A stretch of 64,000 nucleotides of DNA, taken from the NCBI GenBank assembly GCA_964554875.1, contig CAZKQJ010000007.1, positions 1-64,000 on the forward strand. Direction: 5' to 3'. The position numbers and the translations under genes were made by a program. The stretch comes from Marispirochaeta sp964554875 (GTDB lineage: Bacteria; Spirochaetota; Spirochaetia; JC444; Marispirochaetaceae). Positions 23,634 through 32,130 of this stretch are shown piece by piece (position 1 is the first letter of the stretch; the number at the start of each line of letters is the position of its first letter). The notes below the pieces were generated by a model. The model ran no database searches. It was not told where the DNA came from and saw only the letters and a list, made by a program, of their open reading frames with translations.

Positions 23634-24668
23634 ATGAGTTACCAAAGGGATTTTGCCCGACGTGTTCGCACAGCTTTGATCGGGGTAGGTTCCCATGCAT
23701 ATCGTAATCTGCTGCCGGTTTTAACCTATTTGCCGGTGGAGCTGAGGGCTGTATGTGCGAAGACAAATAAAGAACGGGCTGAGTATACAGCCTCTCAATA
23801 CGGCTGCAGGGCCTATATCGATGTTGGTACAATGCTTGAAGAGGAGGATATTGAGGCGGTACTGATCTGCCTTCCTCCTGCTGTACAGGCGGATGTGGCC
23901 GTGCAAGTATTGTCTCGGGGAAAGCACGTCTGGCTGGAGAAACCGCCGGGGATTACATCGTTACAGATTGAAGAGATGATCGCCTCCAGGGGTGATTCTG
24001 TAGCCGTTGTGGGTTTTAAAAAGGCTTTTATGCCGGTAACCGACAAGGCGATAGAGATTGCTGGTTCCCCCGAATACGGTAATCTTAATTCCATTCTTGC
24101 AATTTATCCGACCAGGATCCCCGGGAAGAATGAACCGCCTGATCCGACAGATAAGGTTCAGGACTGGCTGCTGAACGGTGTGCATCCAATCTCCTTTGCC
24201 CTGGCCGTGGGGGGTGATCCTGTCTCTGTGCAGGCGCTTACCGGTAAAAACGGTCATGGTTCCTGCTGTATTCGCTTTCGGGACGGAGTCATCGCCAATC
24301 TGCATCTTGCGTCAGGCCCGATGCCGATGGAATCCTACTATCTGTTTGGAGACAAGTGGCACCTGGATATTTACAATAACAACCGTATATCCCTGCATCG
24401 GGGAATCCCCATGGTATACGGTAAAACCACCGAGTTTGTAGCTCCCGGGGACGACAGCGGGGCGGTTGTCTGGGAGGCATCGAATTGTCACGCTTCACTG
24501 GAAAACAAAGCCTTGTTCACTCAGGGAATCTTCCGGGAGTTGCAGTATTTTTTCGAATGTATTCTGGAGGGCAAAAAGCCGCAGCGCGGCTCCCTTGAGT
24601 TCGCGCTGCAGGTGATGCGGGTGTATGAAGGGGCCATTAAATCAGCTGGTCATGAAGTTGTGCTGTAG
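23634..24668 (+). CDS. Gfo/Idh/MocA-family oxidoreductase
   Basis: This is a 344-residue NAD(P)-dependent dehydrogenase. The N-terminal Rossmann fold shows RTALIGVGSHAYRNLLPVL, and the family EKPPG motif (EKP) follows the VLSRGKHVWL strand. The C-terminal alpha/beta domain carries NGVHPISFAL, whose histidine sits where the catalytic His of the family is found. Family members oxidise sugars, inositols or related polyols. The gene is convergent with the IclR regulator at the edge of the TRAP island, so it probably acts on the imported compound or its product. CAGGGG precedes the ATG. Substrate unknown. Confidence 0.82.
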   Translation: MSYQRDFARRVRTALIGVGSHAYRNLLPVLTYLPVELRAVCAKTNKERAEYTASQYGCRAYIDVGTMLEEEDIEAVLICLPPAVQADVAVQVLSRGKHVWLEKPPGITSLQIEEMIASRGDSVAVVGFKKAFMPVTDKAIEIAGSPEYGNLNSILAIYPTRIPGKNEPPDPTDKVQDWLLNGVHPISFALAVGGDPVSVQALTGKNGHGSCCIRFRDGVIANLHLASGPMPMESYYLFGDKWHLDIYNNNRISLHRGIPMVYGKTTEFVAPGDDSGAVVWEASNCHASLENKALFTQGIFRELQYFFECILEGKKPQRGSLEFALQVMRVYEGAIKSAGHEVVL

Positions 24669-24689
24669 TAGAAGCAGGATAGTTGAGTT

Positions 24690-25484
24690 TCAGCTGTTAT
24701 TGAATCCCATGGCGAAGGAGATATGGCTTGCAGCAATTTGGAGCTGTGGAACAAATTCATTCATCCTATCCCTGCTCAGATAGATTTCAAAAGAACTGAG
24801 ACTGATAGCGCCAATTATCTTTCCCTCTTCATTGCGAATGGCTGCAGCAACACAGCAACTGTTGGGTATTTGCTCGTGTATGTCCCAGGCAACACCCTCT
24901 TCCCTTACCTTTTCCAGCTCGGCAAGCAGCTGTTCATAGTTGGGAATAGTGTGTTGCGTAAATCTGGGCAGATTTCCAGTGCCTGTTATCTTTATGATTT
25001 CCTCTTCTATCAGCTCACTTAGTAGTATTTTCCCCATAGAGGATGCATGAGCCGGCAGGCTCTTGCCCGGAGTAGTAAACGTCCTGGGTACGCCACCACT
25101 GTCTATGCGGTCTATTACAACAATCTCTTTTCCCTGGAGTACAGAGAGATTGATATTGGCAACCTTAATTTCCCTCCATAGTGATTCCATGTAGGGGAAT
25201 GCGCGGTTCCGTAATTCCATGTTATTGAGAGCTATTCTTCCCAGCTGTAGCATCTTCAGGGAAGGGCTGTATTTACTTGTTTCAGGATTTTGAACGAGAT
25301 ACCCTGCACTGGTCATTGTCTGCATTAATCTGTGAGCCATGTTTGTATTTATCTTAAGTGCAATGCCGATATCTGTAACGCTGACACTTTTCCCCTTAGA
25401 AAGAAGGTGATCAAGAATGCCCATAGCTGTTTCTACCGTTTTTATTGTGTACTTGTTTTTTTTTGTATCTGTTTCAATCCCCAC
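24690..25484 (-). CDS. IclR-family transcriptional regulator
   Basis: The protein (264 residues from the GTG at 25484) has an N-terminal winged helix (SVTDIGIALKINTNMAHRLMQTM) and an IclR-type effector-binding domain (LQGKEIVVIDR..., LPAHASSMGKILL, VAWDIHEQIPNSCCVAAAIRN). The GTG is preferred over an ATG at 25511 because AGAGGAAG lies at the right distance. It is divergent from the TRAP transporter, the classical arrangement for an IclR regulator of a catabolic operon. The family usually binds aromatic or small organic acids. A promoter TTGTGT-17-TACAAT lies at 25532-25560. Confidence 0.9.
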   Translation of the reverse strand: MGIETDTKKNKYTIKTVETAMGILDHLLSKGKSVSVTDIGIALKINTNMAHRLMQTMTSAGYLVQNPETSKYSPSLKMLQLGRIALNNMELRNRAFPYMESLWREIKVANINLSVLQGKEIVVIDRIDSGGVPRTFTTPGKSLPAHASSMGKILLSELIEEEIIKITGTGNLPRFTQHTIPNYEQLLAELEKVREEGVAWDIHEQIPNSCCVAAAIRNEEGKIIGAISLSSFEIYLSRDRMNEFVPQLQIAASHISFAMGFNNS

Positions 25485-25531
25485 GTCTCGTCTTCCTCTG
25501 TTGCATAACACGGTACATAAATTTCCTGCCT

Positions 25532-25560
25532 ATTGTACTCTGAAAAAGATTGAAACACAA
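25532..25560 (-). promoter_or_regulatory. Promoter of the IclR-family gene
   Basis: On the minus strand TTGTGT and TACAAT are separated by 17 bases, giving a leader of about 40 bases. Confidence 0.55.
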
Positions 25561-25592
25561 CAATAATATAATTATATAAATTAATAAAAAGT

Positions 25593-25619
25593 TTGACAGA
25601 AATATAAAGTCATTATAAT
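25593..25619 (+). promoter_or_regulatory. Promoter region of the TRAP operon
   Basis: A perfect TTGACA and a perfect TATAAT lie in an AT-rich block, but only 15 bases apart (16 if TTTGAC is used as the -35). Short spacing often marks promoters that need an activator. A GAGGAGG Shine-Dalgarno precedes the GTG start. Confidence 0.55.
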
Positions 25620-25664
25620 CTATCTTGTGAACTGAGATTTTTCTTTCATTACGAGGAGGATATT

Positions 25665-26810
25665 GTGAAGAAGGTACTATCGTTATTCCTGATCCTGATG
25701 GTCATAGGGGTTTTCATCGGATGTTCAAAAGAGGAAGCTACCCAATCCGCTGCGCCGCAGCAGGCTGAGAGACAAACCCAGACTGCGGAAACACCTGCCG
25801 GTACGGACGTGGAGGATGCCGGCCAGACTTTTGTTGCCGATGTAGTGCGTCATGATTATGCCGCTCACCAGACCCGGGAGCGCGTCTGGGCTGACTATGT
25901 GCAGAATGCATCCGGTGGCCGTATAAAGGTCAATTTTCTTTCCCGTGACGCAATCGCCAAGGGCGACACTGAGCTGCTGGAACTGGTTCGGGCGGGAGAA
26001 GTTACCATGGGTTCGATCGCCGAGGCTGGTATCGGAAACGTATTTCCAGAAATAAACGCCCTTTCGGTCCCCTTCATTATTCCCAATGCTCAGGTAGCGG
26101 CCAGAATGCTCGCCCAGGATTCACCCTTTTTCAAGGAAATCGCGGAAGGCTTCTATAAAGGCGCGAATGGTCAGGCCCGAATGGTCGGTGCTCACGTAAA
26201 CTCTTTCCGGAATATCTATACCGTTGAACCGATCCGTGTTCCCTCAGACCTGGAAAAATACAATGTAACGATCCGGGTTAAAGAAGTCCCCATGACTATA
26301 GCGGTATGGGAAGCCCTCGGCGCGGCTGCTATTGGCCTTCCGGCGGGAGATCGGTACATGGCGATGGAGACCGGTTTGATTAGCGCCCTTGAAGGTGGAA
26401 TCGCTTCGGTATATCAAATCGGTGCTTTCGAAATTGCCGATTACGCTACGTTGCTGAATTATCAGTTCAGCGGAAACTACATGATTGTCAACGAAGATTG
26501 GTACCAGTCCCTTCCTTCATCATTGAAAACTGTTGTCCAGGACGGCTGGCTCAAGGCTATCTGGATGGAGACCCCGGTACGTGAATATTTCGACCTGCAA
26601 GAGCTTGAAAAACTGGTCGCCGAAGGAAACACTGTCATCGTACCTTCCGCCGAAGAACTCGCCCAGTGGCGTGATATCGCGGTGCCTACAGCGCGTGAAT
26701 TCCTTGAAGACGAAATCGATACATCATGGATCGACAAGGTGCAGGACAATGTACAGCGCGTTATGGGTGAACTACGTGAAATGGGTCAGGTAATCAATAC
26801 GGTATATTGA
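25665..26810 (+). CDS. TRAP transporter solute-binding lipoprotein (DctP family)
   Basis: This 381-residue extracytoplasmic receptor has a signal peptide ending in the lipobox FIGC (C20), then an alanine/glutamine/threonine linker and the DctP domain. The diagnostic region is MGSIAEAG...INALSVPFIIPN followed by RNIYTVEPIRVPSDLE...IRVKEVPMTIAVWEALGAAA, which contains the conserved arginine that binds the carboxylate of ligands. It probably binds an organic or sugar acid. It starts with GTG after a strong GAGGAGG. A long hairpin separates it from the permease genes, which should give excess receptor. Confidence 0.93.
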   Translation: MKKVLSLFLILMVIGVFIGCSKEEATQSAAPQQAERQTQTAETPAGTDVEDAGQTFVADVVRHDYAAHQTRERVWADYVQNASGGRIKVNFLSRDAIAKGDTELLELVRAGEVTMGSIAEAGIGNVFPEINALSVPFIIPNAQVAARMLAQDSPFFKEIAEGFYKGANGQARMVGAHVNSFRNIYTVEPIRVPSDLEKYNVTIRVKEVPMTIAVWEALGAAAIGLPAGDRYMAMETGLISALEGGIASVYQIGAFEIADYATLLNYQFSGNYMIVNEDWYQSLPSSLKTVVQDGWLKAIWMETPVREYFDLQELEKLVAEGNTVIVPSAEELAQWRDIAVPTAREFLEDEIDTSWIDKVQDNVQRVMGELREMGQVINTVY

Positions 26811-26857
26811 TCTGTCTACATCTCAACCGTAGACTGTTATTTTCGTATGGTTCTGTT

Positions 26858-26884
26858 CCCGGGATACTTATTAAGTATCCCGGG
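26858..26884 (+). terminator. Intra-operon hairpin, likely attenuator or mRNA stabiliser
   Basis: A perfect 13-bp stem (CCCGGGATACTTA and its complement, with a one-base centre) is followed by ATTTTAT. It lies in the 181-base gap between the receptor and permease genes. Partial termination or 3'-end protection of the receptor mRNA fits the excess of receptor over permease usually needed. Confidence 0.65.
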
Positions 26885-26991
26885 ATTTTATGAAGATAAA
26901 CCGGAGAACTCCGGACGGGTCCGGATTTAACCAGGCGTTGTTTGGACATATCCGGCTTTTTACTACAAACAAGGGTTAGGATAGTAAATCA

Positions 26992-28278
26992 ATGATTGCA
27001 CTACTTTTTACAATATTAATGGTCGGCCTTACACTTGGTTTTCCGGTGTTTGTAGCCTTGGGATTGTCGACCTACGCACCGTACTTTTCAACCGGCGAAG
27101 CCCGATCCATTATGGTAATGGGGCAGCGTCTGTTCGCCGGTATAGACCGTTTTAATCTGCTCGCGGTCCCCATGTTCGTGCTGGCCGGCAATATCATGAC
27201 CGTTTCAGGCATTATGGACAAACTTCTCGGTGTGGCCCATGCCTTCGTCGGCTGGATCCGGGGAGGGCTTGCCCAGGTAAACATACTCGGCAGCATGCTC
27301 TTTGCGGGAATTTCCGGTTCCGCTGTGGCCGATACCGTGGCCCTCGGATCAATCCTAGTTCCCGCCATGGAAAAAGACGGCTACGACAAAGGCTTTGCAG
27401 GTGCGGTAACAGCAGCTTCGGCCATCGTGGGTCCGATTATCCCGCCGAGCAATGTCATGATTATTTACGGCGCTACCTTCGGCGTTCCTATCGGAGTCCT
27501 GTTCGCTGCAGGTTTTGTTCCTGGTATTGCAGTTGGTGTGTCGATGATGATCCTTACCTTCTTTATTTCCATCATACAAAAGCACCCCAAGCACAAGCCC
27601 ATGGGCTGGAAAAAGTTCTGGCTGTCGCTGCTCCATGGTATTATTCCCATGGCCATGCCGATAATAATATTGGGCGGCATATTTTCCGGAGTCTTTACCG
27701 CCACCGAAGCATCGGCAATAGCAGTGCTGTACGCCTTGATTATCGGGCTGTTCGTCTACCGTACGCTTCATTTAAAGCAGCTTTACGAGTTGTTGTTAAA
27801 GTCCGCAAAAACCTGTGCAGGAACCATACTTATTCTTGCCTTTTCGCAGAATTTCGGCTGGATCCTTGCCAGGCACCAGGTGCCGCAGATCATACTTGCG
27901 GCAGTCGTATCGGTGACGCAAAGCCCTATATTGATCTTGCTGTTAGTGAATCTGTTTCTCTTCGTTGTAGGACTGTTTATCGGACGAACGGTTGCTCTTT
28001 TAATCTTGGGCCCGATTCTTATTCCCATGCTGGCCTTGATTGGTTTGCACCAGCTGCATATAGCGATGATTTTGATTTTTGCTCTGGGGGTCGGTCATTT
28101 GACGCCGCCTTTCGGTCTGCTGCTGTACACCACTGCTTACGCCGGGAATGTAAAGTTTGAGCGGATTGTAGCGCAGGTCCCACCCTATGTTATTCTCTTG
28201 CTTGTAATAAACATGATAGTAACCTTTGTGCCGGAGTTCGTTATGTTTTTCCCGCGTTTCATCGGCGTAATTCGATAG
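26992..28278 (+). CDS. TRAP transporter large permease subunit (DctM family)
   Basis: This 428-residue, very hydrophobic protein has about 12 membrane helices. Family features include the N-terminal ALLFTILMVGLTLGFPVF, FVLAGNIM, LGSMLFAGISGSAVADT and ASAIVGPIIPPSNVMIIYG, and the second half repeats a TATEASAIAVLYAL motif. DctM is the ion-coupled channel-forming subunit. Here it precedes the small subunit, whereas the commonest order is P-Q-M. The ATG follows GGGTTAGGA. It is transcribed with the genes on both sides. Confidence 0.93.
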   Translation: MIALLFTILMVGLTLGFPVFVALGLSTYAPYFSTGEARSIMVMGQRLFAGIDRFNLLAVPMFVLAGNIMTVSGIMDKLLGVAHAFVGWIRGGLAQVNILGSMLFAGISGSAVADTVALGSILVPAMEKDGYDKGFAGAVTAASAIVGPIIPPSNVMIIYGATFGVPIGVLFAAGFVPGIAVGVSMMILTFFISIIQKHPKHKPMGWKKFWLSLLHGIIPMAMPIIILGGIFSGVFTATEASAIAVLYALIIGLFVYRTLHLKQLYELLLKSAKTCAGTILILAFSQNFGWILARHQVPQIILAAVVSVTQSPILILLLVNLFLFVVGLFIGRTVALLILGPILIPMLALIGLHQLHIAMILIFALGVGHLTPPFGLLLYTTAYAGNVKFERIVAQVPPYVILLLVINMIVTFVPEFVMFFPRFIGVIR

Positions 28279-28297
28279 TCAGGACAGGAGTAGAGCA

Positions 28298-28927
28298 ATG
28301 ATTAAACAAGCACTTACACTGTACAGCTCCGTAATGAGCGTTATAAATACTGTTGTCGGCATCGTGGCTGCGCTGATTTTAGCTACGTCATTCGGGGTTA
28401 TGGTCATGGAGGTTATCAGCAGGTATTTCCTGCGCTTGTCCTACGGCTGGGTACTTGAATATGCACGTTATGGTCTGATATATGTAGTTTTTCTGGCTGG
28501 AAGCATTCTTTTTTACAAAGGTGAACATATCAGTATTACCATGCTTTCAGACAAGCTGCCGCCGAAGGTGGTTGAAATACTTCTGCTTCTTATCAACGTA
28601 GTCGTTATCTATTTTCTCACGCTGGTATTGCGATCCGGCTGGGTTTACGCCCAAATGGGTGCCGGCGTTCCTTCTACTTCGAGAATGACGACCTTGATCG
28701 TGCCGCGCATGGCCGTACCGATAGGTGCGGTACTCATGATTCTTCAGGTATTGAACAATATGTTTCTTGGTATTGAAAAGCTTCTAACCTATACCCCCGA
28801 GAAATGGCAGGAGTTAAAAGAAGAAAAGAAAACCCACGAGGAAAAAGTCATTGAAGAGACAGTCGAGGAACTGGAAGAGATTGAGCGTCTGAAGGCGGAG
28901 GCCCAGGACGATGACAAATCGGAATGA
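28298..28927 (+). CDS. TRAP transporter small permease subunit (DctQ family)
   Basis: The 209-residue product has four membrane helices: about 12-35, 50-68, 85-105 and 130-150. The family pattern ...EVISRYFLRLSYGWVLEYARYGLIYVVFLAGS is present. DctQ is needed with DctM for transport. After the fourth helix there is an unusual 45-residue tail, almost entirely charged and predicted as a coiled coil (KEEKKTHEEKVIEETVEELE), on the cytoplasmic side. It might contact the large subunit or a cytoplasmic partner. GGAG precedes the ATG; the next gene starts 10 bases downstream of the stop. Confidence 0.9.
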   Translation: MIKQALTLYSSVMSVINTVVGIVAALILATSFGVMVMEVISRYFLRLSYGWVLEYARYGLIYVVFLAGSILFYKGEHISITMLSDKLPPKVVEILLLLINVVVIYFLTLVLRSGWVYAQMGAGVPSTSRMTTLIVPRMAVPIGAVLMILQVLNNMFLGIEKLLTYTPEKWQELKEEKKTHEEKVIEETVEELEEIERLKAEAQDDDKSE

Positions 28928-28937
28928 GGGAGCTGCC

Positions 28938-29891
28938 ATGAAAAATACACTATCAGATGGCGATTTTAACTTACGGGCTGACTTCAACTGGGCTAAGCTC
29001 CCGGAGGGGTGGAAATTTCTCGATGCGTCGGACGTAGCCGTCGATTCACAGGATCGGGTCTATGTTTTCAACCGGGGAGGGCACCCGATGATCGTCTTCG
29101 ACAGGGATGGAAACTTTGTCGATTCCTGGGGCGAGGGGGTTTTTTCCCGTCCCCATGGATTGACCATCGGACCGGACGACATGCTGTATTGCGCGGATGA
29201 CGGCGACCACACGGTTCGGAAGTGTACCCCCGATGGAGAGATCCTGATGACCCTGGGAGATCCGGACCGGCCGGCGGAATATCTGAGCAACAAGCCTTTT
29301 AACCGGCCCACGAAAGTCGCCCTGGAGCCGGAAACCGGGGCCCTCTACATCGCCGACGGCTACGGCAATGCCCGGGTACACAAGTACTCCGCAGACGGGG
29401 AGCTGCTCTTTTCCTGGGGAGACTTTGGTACCGGACCGGGAGAGTTCAATCTGGTCCACTCGGTCTGTACCGACCGTGAGGGCCGTGTGTATGTTGCAGA
29501 CCGGGAGAGCCATCGGATCCAGGTTTTCGACGACAAAGGGGTATTCATAACTCAGTGGAACAACCTGCACCGTCCCTGTGGCCTCTTTATAACTGACGGT
29601 CCGGAACAGCTGGCAATAATCGGGCAGCTGCCGACGTCCCTCAGGGTCAACGGGAATTATCCCCGCATCGGGGCCTGTATATCCGTGCATGACCTCCAGG
29701 GCAGACAGATGGCGCGTTTCGGCGGGGATTACGCGGGGGACGAAGCCCCGGACCAGGTGTATGCTCCCCACGGAATCAGTATGGATTCCAGGGGAGATAT
29801 CTACATGGGGGAGGTTTCCCATACCTTTTTCGGGTCCCAGCAGAATCCTCCGCAGGATGTGCGCTGTTTCCGCAAATTGATAAAGGTCTGA
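28938..29891 (+). CDS. NHL-repeat six-bladed beta-propeller protein
   Basis: The product (317 residues from the ATG at 28938, preceded by GAGGGA) is built of NHL-type repeats: DVAVDSQDRVYVFNRGGHPMIVF, GLTIGPDDMLYCADDGDHTV, ALEPETGALYIADGYGNARV, SVCTDREGRVYVADRESHRI, GISMDSRGDIYMGEVS. The closest named enzyme type is peptidylglycine/peptidylamidoglycolate lyase-like or SMP-30/gluconolactonase-like propellers. There is no signal peptide, so it should be cytoplasmic. Sitting between the transporter and two dehydrogenases, it may be a lactonase or lyase of the pathway; this is inference from position. Confidence 0.78.
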   Translation: MKNTLSDGDFNLRADFNWAKLPEGWKFLDASDVAVDSQDRVYVFNRGGHPMIVFDRDGNFVDSWGEGVFSRPHGLTIGPDDMLYCADDGDHTVRKCTPDGEILMTLGDPDRPAEYLSNKPFNRPTKVALEPETGALYIADGYGNARVHKYSADGELLFSWGDFGTGPGEFNLVHSVCTDREGRVYVADRESHRIQVFDDKGVFITQWNNLHRPCGLFITDGPEQLAIIGQLPTSLRVNGNYPRIGACISVHDLQGRQMARFGGDYAGDEAPDQVYAPHGISMDSRGDIYMGEVSHTFFGSQQNPPQDVRCFRKLIKV

Positions 29892-29894
29892 TTA

Positions 29895-30938
29895 ATGACT
29901 CCCCGAATAATTGTTTTCGGTGCCGGTGCCATAGGCAGCGCTCTTTCGGTATATCTATCCCGGGAAGGCCGTGATTTGATTCTCATCGACCCCTGGTATC
30001 TGCAGGTGCGCACCATACAGGACCGGGGGATTTCGGTGAAGGGCATAGACGAAGAGTTCCGATCATCTGTGAAAGCACTGCTTCCGGACGAGCTTGAGCA
30101 TCTTGATAAGCCTGCTGATATTCTGATCCTGGCGGTAAAATCCTATGATACTGAATGGGCCCTTCGCCTGATGCTGCCCTATGTACAGCCGGACGCGCCG
30201 GTACTCTCTGCTCAAAATGGTCTGAATGAAGAAAAGATTTCGTCCATCTTGGGTCCCGAACGTACGGTCGGTTGTGTGGTTACAATGGGTGGGGCAGTCA
30301 ATGCTCCGGGACATGTGATGCGTACCAGCAGCAGCAAAAACACCGCCTTATATATAGGAGAACTCAACGGGGAATCGTCCCCAAGATGCCATTCGCTGGC
30401 TGAACTTCTCTCCCCCGTCGGGGGGGTCGAGGTGGTTGCTGATATCCAGGCAAGGCTCTGGTCCAAGCTGGCAGTTAACTGCATGTCCAACTCAATTTCC
30501 GGATTAACGGGAATGAGTGCCGGTGAATGGCGGCTGCATCCTTTGGCCCAGCGGGTGGGGGTCCGGATTGCTGTGGAAACGGCCTCGGTTGCCCGAGCCC
30601 ATGGAATAAAACTTGCTCCCCTGCCTGGGGGAATGACGCAGGAGATGCTGCTGACGATAGACCAGGACGGTCTGGATGTAGCCTGTGCCGCCCTTGAGAA
30701 TCACGCGAAGGAACGCTTCAGTGGAACGGGAGAAGGTCGTCCTTCACTTTTACAGGATGTTTCCAAGGGTCGGCGGACGGAGGTCCGCTACCTGAATGGT
30801 ATGATTGTGCGTAAAGCTGCAGAAGTCGGGATTGAGACCCCTGTCAATGCTGTTATGGTGGATTTGATAGAAAAAATTGAAATGGGGGAATTGGCCAGTA
30901 ATAAGAATAATCTTAATTTTCTGAAAAAATATGTATGA
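29895..30938 (+). CDS. Ketopantoate reductase-family (PanE/ApbA) dehydrogenase
   Basis: This 347-residue NADP-dependent 2-oxoacid reductase starts with the dinucleotide-binding VFGAGAIGSALSVYLSREG. It includes a KSYDTEWAL segment, SAQNGLNEE, and the family lysine region WSKLAVNCMSN with its Lys/Asn pair. The C-terminal helical domain ends with GIETPVNAVMVDLI. In an island with no pantothenate genes, it more likely acts on a 2-oxo or 2-hydroxy acid of the imported substrate than in vitamin synthesis. The start lies 3 bases after the preceding stop, so coupling is expected. Confidence 0.85.
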   Translation: MTPRIIVFGAGAIGSALSVYLSREGRDLILIDPWYLQVRTIQDRGISVKGIDEEFRSSVKALLPDELEHLDKPADILILAVKSYDTEWALRLMLPYVQPDAPVLSAQNGLNEEKISSILGPERTVGCVVTMGGAVNAPGHVMRTSSSKNTALYIGELNGESSPRCHSLAELLSPVGGVEVVADIQARLWSKLAVNCMSNSISGLTGMSAGEWRLHPLAQRVGVRIAVETASVARAHGIKLAPLPGGMTQEMLLTIDQDGLDVACAALENHAKERFSGTGEGRPSLLQDVSKGRRTEVRYLNGMIVRKAAEVGIETPVNAVMVDLIEKIEMGELASNKNNLNFLKKYV

Positions 30939-30989
30939 AGACCAAACGGGGTTTTTGTGTTATAACCCCGCAAAAATAGTGAGGTAAGC

Positions 30990-32042
30990 ATGGGTACTAA
31001 AATAACCGTTGCAGTAGAGATGGATTACAGTAAAAAGTCGGAAGGTTTCCGGGAAGAACTCGAGCGTCTCAAGAGAGACGACCGTTTTGAGGTAAAGATC
31101 CTTCTGGGCCCGGACAGCCCCCACAGCGAGATGGTTTCGTCCGCTGAGCTTTCCGGGGTCGATTACTACATCCTCATGGGGCACCGGAATGTGGGCCCGG
31201 CCTCGCTGGAGGGTAACGACCGGCTCAAATGGATCGGCCGTTTCGGAGCCGGCTTCGAGAATGTGGATATCGACGCCTGTAATAAAAACGGGGTCATTCT
31301 CAGTAATGCTCCCTACGGCATACGGGAACCGGTTGCGGAACTTGTTCTCAGTTACATCCTTGCTCTTACCACCCGGCTTGCCTTCTTCAACGACTACATA
31401 CGGGAGAACTCGTTTCGGGACAAGGGCAAATATATGACCCGCTGTATCCAGGGCTCCACCCTGGGGCTGATCGGCTGCGGCGGTATCGGCCAGACTGTTG
31501 CTAAGCTGCTTACACCCTTCAGCATGAAGGTTGTCGCCTATGATCCCTTTGTCGACAAAACCGCCGTTAAAAAGCTGGGTGTCGAGCTCCTGTCTCTGGA
31601 GGATGTCTTGAAAAGTTCCGACTACGTGAGCGTGCATGTGCCCTTGACGGATGATACGCGGGGTATGCTGAAGGAAGAGCATTTTCGCATGATGAATCCC
31701 TCCGCCTTCTTTATCAACACCGCCCGGGGCGGAATCTATTCGGATGCTGTCCTGGCGGAGATTTTAAAGGAGGGAGTTATCGCCGGCGCGGGAGTCGATG
31801 TCTTCGAAGATGAACCGGATGTGGACGACAATCCCCTTCTCGGCTGCGCGACGGCGATCGTTACGCCCCATATCGCCGGGGCTGCGAACAATACCGATGC
31901 TATCCGGATGGTTATGAAGCAGAACGTGGATTCCGTTTTCCATCAGGTGGCTGGCAGACTTCCCGATTCAATAGTGAATCCCGAGGTTCTTGAGGGAGAT
32001 GTCCCTGAGGACAAAATAACCCCCTCATTCAATCCCCGCTGA
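30990..32042 (+). CDS. D-2-hydroxyacid dehydrogenase family protein
   Basis: This 350-residue NAD-dependent enzyme is of the phosphoglycerate/hydroxypyruvate dehydrogenase type. The nucleotide-binding motif is LGLIGCGGIGQTVAKLL. The catalytic triad is visible as Arg in FINTARGG, Glu in VFEDEP and His in TPHIAGAANNT. It interconverts 2-hydroxy and 2-oxo acids and fits the end of a sugar-acid catabolic pathway. GTGAGGTAAGC precedes the ATG. A stem-loop follows at 32057-32081. Confidence 0.9.
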   Translation: MGTKITVAVEMDYSKKSEGFREELERLKRDDRFEVKILLGPDSPHSEMVSSAELSGVDYYILMGHRNVGPASLEGNDRLKWIGRFGAGFENVDIDACNKNGVILSNAPYGIREPVAELVLSYILALTTRLAFFNDYIRENSFRDKGKYMTRCIQGSTLGLIGCGGIGQTVAKLLTPFSMKVVAYDPFVDKTAVKKLGVELLSLEDVLKSSDYVSVHVPLTDDTRGMLKEEHFRMMNPSAFFINTARGGIYSDAVLAEILKEGVIAGAGVDVFEDEPDVDDNPLLGCATAIVTPHIAGAANNTDAIRMVMKQNVDSVFHQVAGRLPDSIVNPEVLEGDVPEDKITPSFNPR

Positions 32043-32056
32043 GCAGTTGATTTGTC

Positions 32057-32081
32057 GGGGGAAGCGCTATGGGCTTCCCCC
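32057..32081 (+). terminator. Stem-loop ending the TRAP island
   Basis: A 9-bp stem GGGGGAAGC/GCTTCCCCC with a 7-base loop lies 14 bases after the stop. The tail (GGGGTTTCC) is a weak T-tract, so termination may be partial. Confidence 0.5.
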
Positions 32082-32130
32082 GGGGTTTCCTGATCTTGAA
32101 TCACTTCCTTCCCCTTGCTACAGTAGAAGA

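Noticed and set aside
26811..26991. Possible riboswitch in the gap between TRAP receptor and permease
   Set aside because: Apart from one perfect hairpin there is no conserved multi-helix structure or recognisable aptamer core, so an attenuator or stabiliser is the simpler reading.
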